Below, piece by piece: positions 9,294 to 16,533 of a DNA stretch of 24,447 bases. The notes beneath the pieces were generated by a model, which was not told the origin of the DNA, ran no database searches, and saw only the letters and a program-made list of their open reading frames with translations. Location: NCBI RefSeq assembly GCF_023653455.1, contig NZ_JAKEDR010000039.1, positions 1-24,447 on the forward strand, read 5' to 3'. Positions within the stretch are counted from its first letter, which is position 1; each line of letters starts with the position of its first letter. The position numbers and the translations under genes were made by a program. The DNA comes from Paraclostridium ghonii. Its GTDB lineage: Bacteria > Bacillota > Clostridia > Peptostreptococcales > Peptostreptococcaceae.

Positions 9294-9734
9294 ATGAATC
9301 AACATGGGTATGTAGTAGAAATAGTAGATGGTATAACTGCTAAAATAAAAATGCAAAAGCATTCTGCTTGTGCATCTTGTGGAAAATGTGCATCATCTAC
9401 TGATAAAAAAGACATAGTTGTAGAGGTTGACAATACTATAGGAGCCAAGGTGGGTGATTTTGTAGAAGTTAACATGGATTCGGTAGATGTAATAAAAGCT
9501 GCATCCATAGTATATATAATTCCTTTGGCAGCTCTTTTAGGAGGAACAATAGCTTCTTATAGTATATTAAATTTTATTAATATTTCTTTTAATAAAGAAA
9601 TATTAAGTGCTATAATAGGTTTGATTTTAACTTCACTATCTTATTTATTTATAAAAAATAAGGACTCAAAGTTTAGGGAAAGCAGACAATATATACCTAT
9701 AATAAGTAAGGTTATAGATAAAATAAATATGTAA
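9294..9734 (+). CDS. RseC/MucC-like membrane protein with cysteine triad
   Basis: 146 residues. A soluble N-terminal domain carries Cys26, Cys29 and Cys32 (HSACASCGKC) followed by a small beta domain ending in GDFVEV. Two membrane helices lie at about 69-92 and 100-120, with a short basic tail. This is the RseC/MucC family layout. Characterised relatives act with Rnf electron-transfer complexes in reducing SoxR, or modulate sigma-E in proteobacteria; neither role is established in clostridia. The GGGGG ribosome site abuts the csoR stop codon, so the two are cotranscribed. The link to a metal or thiol sensor suggests a redox or metal-stress job, which is inference. Confidence 0.8.
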   Translation: MNQHGYVVEIVDGITAKIKMQKHSACASCGKCASSTDKKDIVVEVDNTIGAKVGDFVEVNMDSVDVIKAASIVYIIPLAALLGGTIASYSILNFINISFNKEILSAIIGLILTSLSYLFIKNKDSKFRESRQYIPIISKVIDKINM

Positions 9735-9761
9735 AAATTAAACAGGATTTAACATGAATTA

Positions 9762-9791
9762 AAAAGAGGAAGTTTTATGACTCCCTCTTTT
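9762..9791. terminator. Bidirectional terminator between rseC-like gene and exporter operon
   Basis: AAAAGAGG (9762-9769) pairs with CCTCTTTT (9784-9791), with partial inner pairing. It sits between convergent genes and has A/T runs on both sides, so it can serve both strands. Confidence 0.7.
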
Positions 9792-9796
9792 GTTAT

Positions 9797-10375
9797 CTAT
9801 TTAAAATCTTCATTTTCATGTTCGCTTTGATCTTCGTCTATAGCCATATCTAAATCGCTATCTTCTGTCATTATATTGTTTTCGTAGTTAGAATCTTTTT
9901 TAGTTATTACATTGCTAAATCCAAAAGTAGCCTTATTTAATCGTACCGTATTTATAGTCTTAACAAGTGAAGTAACCAGCAATACTCCAAGAGAAATAGC
10001 GCCTCCAACTAAAAGAGCAGTTGCTCCTGTAGATGCTGCTAATTCGTAATTCTGTTGAACAAGGTAAAGCATTGTATTGTACATTCCAAGCCCAGGAACT
10101 AAAGGTATTATTCCAGGTATTATAAAAACTATAGCTGGTTGTTTTAATTTTCTAGCACAAACTTCACTAGCCACACCTATGATAGTTGCTGGAACAAAGT
10201 TTGATAAAATAGGGTTATTTGTTATATTGAAAAGATATACATATAAAACCCAACCTACAGCACCTATTAAGCCTGACACAGCAAGTGATCTTTTAGGAGC
10301 ACTTAAAAATATAGCAAATCCTATAGTGGATAAAAAACTAAATATAAAATGTAAATATAAAGGCATGCTACTCAT
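9797..10375 (-). CDS. Threonine/serine exporter, ThrE C-terminal-type subunit (DUF3815)
   Basis: 192 residues with about five membrane helices (roughly 5-25, 31-50, 57-76, 82-105, 118-139). The conserved IPGIIPLVPGLGMYNTM segment (85-102) is the ThrE_2 signature. In this split form two proteins together correspond to one Corynebacterium-type ThrE exporter of Thr and Ser. The start ATG shares one base with the stop of the upstream subunit (TAATG at 10377-10373), a sign of translational coupling. After the last helix there is a ~45-residue cytoplasmic tail whose final 32 residues hold 14 Asp/Glu; this tail is longer than usual for the family. Substrate is by family only. Confidence 0.85.
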   Translation of the reverse strand: MSSMPLYLHFIFSFLSTIGFAIFLSAPKRSLAVSGLIGAVGWVLYVYLFNITNNPILSNFVPATIIGVASEVCARKLKQPAIVFIIPGIIPLVPGLGMYNTMLYLVQQNYELAASTGATALLVGGAISLGVLLVTSLVKTINTVRLNKATFGFSNVITKKDSNYENNIMTEDSDLDMAIDEDQSEHENEDFK

Positions 10376-11166
10376 TATAATATACCTCCTAATCTAAGCC
10401 ATATATCAAGAATAAATCCAACCCCAACAGCTATTGCAGCTGCTGTTAAAGCAGCATCAAAAGCTCTAGCTACTCCTGAAATTAAATCCCCAGATATAAG
10501 GTCTCTCAAACCTTTAATCAATGAAACTCCAGGAAGAAGTGGCATTATAGATCCTACAATAAGTGTATTAGGTTGACTCAAAAGTCCTAAACTTGATAAA
10601 CTAACACCTATAACAGCTATGAAAATTGAAGCTGCAAGTGTAGAGAAAGAAGGTATGGAACTTATACTAAATATTTTATCAAATAGGATAACAGCAAATA
10701 TAGATGTTATAAATGTAAATAAAAAGTCTACTAATGTACAACCTAATAATACGGAGAAGCATGCAGAAGCAAGCCCTGTACCAATATACACTACCCACTG
10801 ATTATAAGATTTAACCTTTTCGATTTCTTTAAGTTTTATTAGTGCATCATTAATTGATAAATCCTTATTAGAAACAAATTCTCTTGAAAATGTATTTAAA
10901 AGATCAATCTTATTTATATTGATTCCTCTATTTTTAATAGTTTTCATAAATGTTATACCATCAAATCTTTCATCTGAAATAATTATTACAGTAGGGGATG
11001 TAAATACGTTTACATGCTTAAAACCTCTAGAGTTACAAATTCTAAGTATAGTGTCCTCTACCCTATAAGTTTCAGCACCATTTCTAAGCATAAGCTCTCC
11101 TGTGAAAAGTGCTAGTCTAAAGATATTCTTTTTTTCATGTTGATCAATTTTATTTTCTCTATCCAA
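10375..11166 (-). CDS. Threonine/serine exporter, ThrE N-terminal-type subunit (DUF1212)
   Basis: 263 residues. The soluble N-terminal part has the ThrE_1 hallmark GELMLRNGAETYRVEDTI (about 18-35) and the TSPTVIIIS segment; four to five membrane helices fill about 125-260. The start is TTG at 11166-11164: AGGAGG lies 7 bases upstream, and no ATG near that position fits as well. It is the first gene of a two-gene minus-strand operon with the DUF3815 subunit. The pair is expected to form one exporter in the membrane. The extended -10 promoter at 11208-11200 fits a short leader. Confidence 0.86.
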   Translation of the reverse strand: MDRENKIDQHEKKNIFRLALFTGELMLRNGAETYRVEDTILRICNSRGFKHVNVFTSPTVIIISDERFDGITFMKTIKNRGININKIDLLNTFSREFVSNKDLSINDALIKLKEIEKVKSYNQWVVYIGTGLASACFSVLLGCTLVDFLFTFITSIFAVILFDKIFSISSIPSFSTLAASIFIAVIGVSLSSLGLLSQPNTLIVGSIMPLLPGVSLIKGLRDLISGDLISGVARAFDAALTAAAIAVGVGFILDIWLRLGGIL

Positions 11167-11199
11167 AATTACACCTCCTAAATAAATATAACAATAAAG

Positions 11200-11208
11200 A
11201 TTATATCA
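11200..11208 (-). promoter_or_regulatory. Extended -10 promoter for the exporter operon
   Basis: On the minus strand TGATATAAT is a perfect TGnTATAAT extended -10 about 34 bases before the TTG start. The matching -35 position (11228-11223) is poor, as allowed for extended -10 promoters. A second, farther TTGACA on the minus strand (11280-11275) followed after 18 bases by TAATAT is an alternative. Confidence 0.55.
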
Positions 11209-11404
11209 AATTATTAGACTATATTACACACATTTATTCACCATAAAACAATATTAAATATAAAAATAAAATAATGTCAACTTCTAAATAGTTATGCGAT
11301 TTTATCCATATATATAATATTTTACAAATGATTTTTACAATTAGAAAATATTTAAAAGTTAGTAAAATAAATAAAAATATATTTAAAATGGAGGATGCTA
11401 TAAT

Positions 11405-12316
11405 ATGAAATGTAATGACAGATGTACACATAATTATAATTGTATGTGTGATAATTGTACATTTGAACATATGTGCAATAACTGTTCTTGCCAATGGACG
11501 ATAGGACCAACAGGACCGACGGGATATACAGGACCACAAGGACCAGCAGGTGGGCCAACAGGATATACAGGATATACAGGTTACACAGGAGCACAAGGGT
11601 TAATAGGGCCAACAGGATACACAGGATATACAGGAGCACAAGGGTTAATAGGGCCAACAGGATACACAGGATATACAGGAGCACAAGGATTAATAGGGCC
11701 AACAGGGTACACAGGATATACAGGAGCACAAGGATTAATAGGGCCAACAGGATACACAGGATATACAGGAGCACAAGGATTAATAGGGCCAACAGGGTAC
11801 ACAGGATATACAGGAGCACAAGGATTAATAGGGCCAACAGGGTACACAGGATACACAGGGGATACAGGTCCTGGAGGACCTTTTTTATCAAGTGCAATTC
11901 AAGTAACAACAGCGGGTACTGCAAATAGTACCGTTCAGGATAATGATTCCATAGTATGGACAAATACAAGCCAAATTGCAGGAACAGCATTTTCATTTAC
12001 TCCACCTTCAAATGTTGTTCAAGTAAATGAAAATGGAATGTTTTTAGTAATATGGAGCTTAAATATAGATCCTTCACAATCTCCTAATATTTTTAGTTCA
12101 ACAATCACACCTGGTACTAGTTTTGCACCTCGTCTTGTAAATTCTTTAGGAGGGTCATATAGTTTAAGTAGAGTATTTACTATAACAAATGCTCCTCGAC
12201 AAATAAGCGTTATGAACCTTTCAGGAGGACCTCGAGATATAATAGCAATGAATGTTCCTGGTATTGTTGGTGCTCAAATGACAATAATAAAAATAGCAGA
12301 TGGGGCTTCAGTATAA
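11405..12316 (+). CDS. BclA-like collagen-repeat protein, probable spore-surface glycoprotein
   Basis: 303 residues in three parts. Residues 1-30 hold eight cysteines (3, 7, 13, 15, 18, 24, 27, 29). Residues 34-159 are collagen Gly-X-Y, mostly GPT/GYT triplets, with six copies of the 15-residue unit [15 protein letters not shown] and one register break at Gly49-Gly50. Residues ~163-303 form a beta-rich domain ending in [13 protein letters not shown], like the trimerising TNF/C1q-like jelly roll of BclA proteins. There is no signal peptide or membrane anchor, as expected for a protein assembled on the spore from the mother cell. Many Thr in the Y position would suit O-glycosylation. GGAGG at 11390-11394 sets the start; an earlier ATG at 11395 is stopped at once. 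Spore location is inferred from the family. Confidence 0.85.
   Translation: MKCNDRCTHNYNCMCDNCTFEHMCNNCSCQWTIGPTGPTGYTGPQGPAGGPTGYTGYTGYTGAQGLIGPTGYTGYTGAQGLIGPTGYTGYTGAQGLIGPTGYTGYTGAQGLIGPTGYTGYTGAQGLIGPTGYTGYTGAQGLIGPTGYTGYTGDTGPGGPFLSSAIQVTTAGTANSTVQDNDSIVWTNTSQIAGTAFSFTPPSNVVQVNENGMFLVIWSLNIDPSQSPNIFSSTITPGTSFAPRLVNSLGGSYSLSRVFTITNAPRQISVMNLSGGPRDIIAMNVPGIVGAQMTIIKIADGASV
11591..11860 (+). repeat. Six 45-bp tandem repeats within the collagen-like gene
   Basis: Six exact-length units begin at 11591, 11636, 11681, 11726, 11771 and 11816. Units 1 and 2 are identical; units 3 and 5 are identical and differ from unit 4 by one base. Unit 6 resembles unit 3 apart from changes in its last bases. 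Each encodes [15 protein letters not shown]. The near-identity points to recent expansion by slippage or unequal recombination, so copy number probably varies among strains. Confidence 0.97.
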
Positions 12317-12470
12317 TTTATGTTAGATGTTGATATTTTAGATATATTGCAAATGACTATGGAATTGAAGGATCTTTAGGGGGGATTATCTAAATAAATG
12401 AAAGTGAAATATTACAAATTTAATTGTGTATTACCGTCAAAGATTAAAGACAATTACTATATGTTTGAAG

Positions 12471-12503
12471 GGCTGTGATTGAAAGGTCATAGCCATTTAT
12501 TTT
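12471..12503 (+). terminator. Terminator after the collagen-like gene
   Basis: GGCTGTGA (12471-12478) pairs with TCATAGCC (12487-12494) with one G-U pair and an 8-base loop, followed by ATTTATTTT. It lies 154 bases after the stop, leaving a long 3' untranslated stretch in which no credible gene was found. Confidence 0.7.
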
Positions 12504-12556
12504 AGGAGTTTTGATAGATTTGAAACAAAGATTGTAAAAAATATTAAACTATAACT

Positions 12557-12586
12557 AAAAAGGAGATGAAATTTCATCTCCTTTTT
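12557..12586. terminator. Bidirectional terminator, palindrome at the end of the Na/Pi gene
   Basis: A perfect 30-base palindrome has arms 12557-12571 and 12572-12586 (AAAAAGGAGATGAAA type), with T-runs at both edges. It overlaps the stop codon of the minus-strand transporter (12587-12585) and can also back up the terminator of the collagen-like gene. Confidence 0.85.
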
Positions 12587-14222
12587 AAGCTGATTGATTT
12601 TGATTAATTTTTATAACTCTTTTAGCTATGCTTGCAGAGTGGTCTGATATTCTTTCAAGATTAGTTAGCAAATCTAAATAAATTATACCTGAATCGATAC
12701 TACAAGAATTAGTATTTAATCTATTCATATGCTTAGTTCTATATAGTTTATCTAAAGCGTCAACTTCATCTTCTATTTTTAAAACATCATTTGCAAAGCT
12801 AGTGCTATTTTGCTTCATTGCTTCAAGAGATAAAGTATACGCATCTAATACCTTATTATAAATATCCATTATTTCAGATTGGGCACTTTCTGACATATGA
12901 GCATTAGTTTTCATAGCTAACTGAGCTAATTCTGCTATATTTTCAGATAAATCTCCAACTCTTTCTATATCATTTACTGTGTGGAATAATAAATCTAGAG
13001 AAAATCTCATTTTATCATCTAATGTTTTATTTGAAAGTTTTATTAAATAGTCTAAGACTTTTCTTTGTTGCTCATCTATCATTTTTTCTTTTTCAAATGT
13101 AGTTTTTATATCTTCTTCAGAATTTTTAAGTAATGCATTCATTGAACATGTAAAACTTTTCTTTGCTTTACTCCCCATTCTAAGAGCTTCTCTTATAGCG
13201 TTACCAAAAGCAATAGATGGAGTTTCTAACATTCTTTCATCTAAGTATTTAGTTACATGACTATCATATTCTTCTTCTTCACCTGGTTTATCAGGTATAA
13301 GTAACATAACTAATTTAACTATGTATTTAGAGAAAGGTAATAATATTATAACGTTTATTAAGTTAAATAATGTATGAGAGTTTGCTATTTGTCTAGCTGT
13401 GTCTGTAGGATTTAAACTAGTAACTATCATAGTTATAGGCTTATTTAGAATCAACATAAATAATAGAGTACCTATTGCGTTAAAGCATAAATGCATTAAA
13501 GCTGCTCTTTTTGCATTTTTATTTGCACCAATACTTGATATAAGGGATGTAGTACAACTACCGATATTATCACCATATAATATTGGTAATGCTCCAGCTA
13601 AAGGCATCAAACCTTGAGATGACAATGCAATTAGTATACCCATTGATGCACTTGAACTTTGTAAGCAAGTAGTCATAGCAAATCCAGCAAGTAATGCTAA
13701 TAATGGATGGTTTGCAAGTCCTGCTAACATATTTCTAAAGAATGCATATTCAGATAAAGGAGCAACTGCATCTTTCATAAATTCCATACCTATAAATAGT
13801 ATTGCAAAACCTATAAGTATTTCTGATATATTTTTTAAGTGCGGTTTAGATTTTGACCCAATCATGTATAAAACAATACCTACTCCTAAAGCTACAGATG
13901 AAAATATACTAGCATCAAAAGATACTAACTGAGCTGTTACTGTAGTACCTATATTTGCTCCCATTATAATTCCGATTGCTTGATATAATGTCATTATCCC
14001 AGCATTAACGAATCCAACTACCATTACAGTAGTTGCACCACTACTTTGTATAATACCTGTAACAACAGCTCCTACTAAAACACCCATAACTACATTACTA
14101 GTTAAAAGTTCAATAGCTTTTTCTAGTTTAGGACCTGTTGATTTTTGAAGACCTTCTCCCATTATGTTCATTCCATAAAGGAATAGACCAAGGCCTCCAA
14201 TGAGACTTATAAATATAGACAA
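12585..14222 (-). CDS. Na+/phosphate cotransporter-like protein with PhoU-type domains (NptA family)
   Basis: 545 residues. The membrane half (about 1-310) holds the two inverted QSS repeats of the Na/Pi-cotransporter family: GIIQSSGATTVMVVG (56-70) and TCLQSSSASMGIL (about 185-197). The C-terminal ~200 residues are helical and PhoU-like. The family is thought to move phosphate with sodium, in or out; direction is not evident. The start is TTG (14222-14220): AGGAGG lies 9 bases upstream, and this start keeps the first hydrophobic helix whole. The next ATG (codon 18) would truncate that helix. It is monocistronic, flanked by a palindromic terminator and a long divergent spacer. Confidence 0.88.
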   Translation of the reverse strand: MSIFISLIGGLGLFLYGMNIMGEGLQKSTGPKLEKAIELLTSNVVMGVLVGAVVTGIIQSSGATTVMVVGFVNAGIMTLYQAIGIIMGANIGTTVTAQLVSFDASIFSSVALGVGIVLYMIGSKSKPHLKNISEILIGFAILFIGMEFMKDAVAPLSEYAFFRNMLAGLANHPLLALLAGFAMTTCLQSSSASMGILIALSSQGLMPLAGALPILYGDNIGSCTTSLISSIGANKNAKRAALMHLCFNAIGTLLFMLILNKPITMIVTSLNPTDTARQIANSHTLFNLINVIILLPFSKYIVKLVMLLIPDKPGEEEEYDSHVTKYLDERMLETPSIAFGNAIREALRMGSKAKKSFTCSMNALLKNSEEDIKTTFEKEKMIDEQQRKVLDYLIKLSNKTLDDKMRFSLDLLFHTVNDIERVGDLSENIAELAQLAMKTNAHMSESAQSEIMDIYNKVLDAYTLSLEAMKQNSTSFANDVLKIEDEVDALDKLYRTKHMNRLNTNSCSIDSGIIYLDLLTNLERISDHSASIAKRVIKINQNQSA

Positions 14223-14611
14223 GATTTGTTACCTCCTCAGAAAAAAGTTAATTTCCTTATTTTCAATTTTCTTATTTTGATTATGTACGGTAATATAATA
14301 ACAAAAATATCGACAAGTTATGTTAAGACATTGTTAAAAGTTAATAATTACATGAAATAATTAAATTGATAATAAAAATTTACAAAAATATATTAGATAA
14401 AAAATATTTAATATAGAAATTAAATGTATAGATGGAATTGCTTTTGACATAATAAAAAATATGGAAATTTAAAAGTTTACTAAATATTAAATTTATTGCG
14501 TTTAATTTTCGGAAAATTCTTGAAAATTCGACAAATTTATTATATAATATAATTATGAAAACAGAATAATTTTATTGTAAAATTATAAGAAATTTAAAAA
14601 GAGGTGATAAA
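14223..14611. other. 389-bp divergent intergenic region
   Basis: This very AT-rich spacer separates the minus-strand Na/Pi gene from the plus-strand YitT gene. The right end holds a good promoter (14520-14548) and GAAAATT-type repeats. The left end holds only the AGGAGG of the Na/Pi gene and no clear consensus promoter. No reading frame with a ribosome site and no RNA gene was recognised in the middle. Confidence 0.6.
14520..14548 (+). promoter_or_regulatory. SigA-type promoter for the YitT-family gene
   Basis: TTGAAA (14520-14525), a 17-base spacer and a perfect TATAAT (14543-14548) lie 63 bases before the start codon. Two direct GAAAATTC copies (14512-14519 and 14522-14529) and an inverted AATTTTC (14504-14510) cover the -35 and could be an operator. 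Confidence 0.7.
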
Positions 14612-15499
14612 ATGAAGACAATAAACACAAAAAGAATAAGAACTGTTTATGAATTTATAATGATAGCAATTGGAGCATTAATTGTAGCAATGGGCCTTGA
14701 ATTGATATTATCTCCAAATGGAATGGTCGATAGTGGGACAACTGCTTTATCTGTAATAATACATTCATTAACAGGCATACCTATGTTTATATTATTAATT
14801 TCCTTTAATATACCAATTTTGTTGTTTACATCAAAAACATTTGATAAAATATTTGTATTTAAAACTTTATGGGCCAATATTTGTGCATCTATATTTTTAT
14901 ATTTTTTAACTCCTATTCCACCAGTTACTACATCAGAGTTATTAATAGTAATATACGGTGGAGTGGCATTAGGGTTAGGGGCAGGTACTGTTATTAAGTT
15001 CGGAGGAGCTATAGATGGAAGTGAAATGCTAGCTGTATGGGCAAATCAGAAATTTAAAATACCAGTGTCTACATTTTTAATGAGTATAAATATTATAGTT
15101 TTAGTAATAACAGCAATAGTTCTTAGTATTGAAAGTGCTATGTTTTCGTTAATAGTAATATATATTATGACTAAATTAGTTGATTTAATACTGGATGGGT
15201 TTAATCAAGGTAGGTCTATTATTGTAATATCTAATAAAAGTGAAGAAGTAGGAAGTCATATTGTAAATAATTTAGGTATTTCAATAACATATCTAGAAAG
15301 TTATGGAGGGTATTCAGGTAATAAATCAAAAGTTATTTTATGTATAACTGATAAGTTCACCTATCCTACTTTAAAACGAAATATTTTAGAAATTGATAAA
15401 AATGCTATAATAGAAACAAGTTATTTAGCTGATAGTCATAATATAGAAAAAACATCAATAGAACACATGATAAGAAAAAACTTACCTGGAATAAAGTAA
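14612..15499 (+). CDS. YitT family membrane protein (DUF161/DUF2179)
   Basis: 295 residues, normal for the family. About five to six membrane helices fill roughly 12-200, with the conserved GMVDSGTTALS segment (36-46) and the AIDGSEMLAVW segment (about 133-143). The cytoplasmic DUF2179 domain (about 205-285) contains the GGYSGNKSKVILC motif near 226-238. The function of YitT proteins is not established, though transport or sensing is often suspected. GAGGTGAT precedes the start. It is monocistronic with its own promoter and a 19-bp terminator stem. Confidence 0.9.
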   Translation: MKTINTKRIRTVYEFIMIAIGALIVAMGLELILSPNGMVDSGTTALSVIIHSLTGIPMFILLISFNIPILLFTSKTFDKIFVFKTLWANICASIFLYFLTPIPPVTTSELLIVIYGGVALGLGAGTVIKFGGAIDGSEMLAVWANQKFKIPVSTFLMSINIIVLVITAIVLSIESAMFSLIVIYIMTKLVDLILDGFNQGRSIIVISNKSEEVGSHIVNNLGISITYLESYGGYSGNKSKVILCITDKFTYPTLKRNILEIDKNAIIETSYLADSHNIEKTSIEHMIRKNLPGIK

Positions 15500-15500
15500 A

Positions 15501-15543
15501 AAATAAACACTATACTATCTCGATAGTATAGTGTTTATTTTTT
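15501..15543 (+). terminator. Strong terminator after the YitT gene
   Basis: A perfect 19-bp stem (15501-15519 with 15522-15540) has a minimal loop, starts 1 base after the stop codon and ends in TTTATTTTTT. It is the longest hairpin in the window and symmetrical enough to block both strands. Confidence 0.92.
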
Positions 15544-15551
15544 ACTTTTAT

Positions 15552-15593
15552 TTAAGGATTATTTAAGATTGAGTTTATAATGGATTAAGATTG
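15552..15593 (+). promoter_or_regulatory. Four 11-bp-phased repeats, candidate response-regulator site
   Basis: TTAAGATTG occurs exactly at 15563-15571 and 15585-15593, 22 bp apart. Looser copies occupy the intermediate and upstream phases: TTTATAATG at 15574-15582 and TTAAGGATT at 15552-15560 (each 6 of 9 matches). One repeat per helical turn just before a TATAAT at 15600-15605, which has no recognisable -35, is the layout expected of an activator such as an OmpR-type regulator. The binding protein is inferred. Confidence 0.5.
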
Positions 15594-15642
15594 TCCAAAT
15601 ATAATATAACCATAACAACGAACAAAACATATGGAGGTAATT

Positions 15643-16530
15643 ATGAATAAATTAGAGATAGTAAACTTAACAAAATCATACAAATACAAAAATGCCAATG
15701 AAAATATAAACTTAGAGCTAGAAAGTGGAGTTTATGGATTGCTTGGACCAAACGGAGCAGGTAAAACAACTTTAATGAAGCAAATAGCAACATTAAAACA
15801 ACCTACAAGTGGAAAGATTCTTTACAATGGAAAAGATGTAAATACTTTAGATGAAAATTACAGAGCAGTAGTAGGATATTTACCACAAGATTTTGATGCT
15901 TACAAAAACTTTAGTGCAAAAGACTTCCTATTATATATAGGAGCATTAAAAGGAATGGACAAAAGGGTATCAAAAGAAAAAACAGATAAATTATTAAAGT
16001 TAGTAGGACTTTACGAGGTAAGAAATAAGGCTATATCAAAATTTTCAGGAGGTATGAAAAGAAGGGTAGGAATAGCACAAGCTCTTTTAAATAATCCTAA
16101 AATACTTATACTAGATGAGCCAACAGCAGGACTTGATCCTCAAGAAAGAGCTAGATTTAGAAATTTATTATCTCAAATAGGAAAAGAAACCATAGTAATA
16201 TTATCAACTCATATTATATCAGATATAGAATCGGTAGCTAAAGAAACTATAATGATTAAAGATGGGAAAGTATTATTACAAGGCACACATAAAGAGATTT
16301 TAGATGACATGAAAGGTAAAGTTTATAGTATAAAAGTTGAAAATGAAAATAAAGTTTATGAAATACAAAATAAATATAAAGTAGTTAATGTACAACGTGG
16401 AGTAGAAAATATAGAACTTAGAGTTATAAGTGAAAATCCTATAAATGATTTTGACGCAAAGAGTATAGAAGCTAGGTTTGAGGATGTATATATGTTTTAT
16501 TTTGACTTAGAGGATGCAAGGGAGGTATAA
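15643..16530 (+). CDS. ABC transporter ATP-binding protein
   Basis: 295 residues from the chosen ATG at 15643. The in-frame ATG at 15631 overlaps the GGAGG (15633-15637) and is rejected. Walker A is GPNGAGKTT (35-43), Q-loop glutamine about 82 in YLPQDF, signature FSGGMKRR (134-141), Walker B and D-loop ILDEPTAGLD (156-165), and H-loop His190. The C-terminal ~80 residues are an accessory domain found in exporter-type ATPases of the BcrA/Nat class. With the two permeases downstream it should form one exporter. The linked two-component system suggests a peptide antibiotic or envelope-active compound as substrate or cue, which is inference. Confidence 0.93.
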   Translation: MNKLEIVNLTKSYKYKNANENINLELESGVYGLLGPNGAGKTTLMKQIATLKQPTSGKILYNGKDVNTLDENYRAVVGYLPQDFDAYKNFSAKDFLLYIGALKGMDKRVSKEKTDKLLKLVGLYEVRNKAISKFSGGMKRRVGIAQALLNNPKILILDEPTAGLDPQERARFRNLLSQIGKETIVILSTHIISDIESVAKETIMIKDGKVLLQGTHKEILDDMKGKVYSIKVENENKVYEIQNKYKVVNVQRGVENIELRVISENPINDFDAKSIEARFEDVYMFYFDLEDAREV

Positions 16531-16533
16531 ATT

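Noticed and set aside
11591..11860. CRISPR array
   Set aside because: The repeats are directly adjacent, coding and without spacers; they are a collagen VNTR.
11352..11996. Long minus-strand and alternative-frame open frames across the collagen repeats (up to 214 codons, including a 91-codon frame of the repeat)
   Set aside because: They arise because the 45-bp unit lacks stops in several frames. None has a convincing ribosome site, while the plus-strand frame has one and encodes a recognisable collagen-like protein.
12398..12478. Possible 26-codon gene downstream of the collagen-like gene
   Set aside because: The G-rich stretch before it is 13 bases from the ATG, the frame runs into the terminator stem, and the peptide has no recognisable feature. 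It looks like 3' untranslated sequence.
14223..14519. Hidden small RNA or gene in the long divergent spacer
   Set aside because: A TTGACA at 14444-14449 has no proper -10 at 16-18 bases, and no terminator hairpin or ribosome-site-led frame follows.
15631..15642. ATG at 15631 as start of the ABC ATPase
   Set aside because: It overlaps the GGAGG that serves the ATG at 15643, and the added residues are not part of the ATPase fold.
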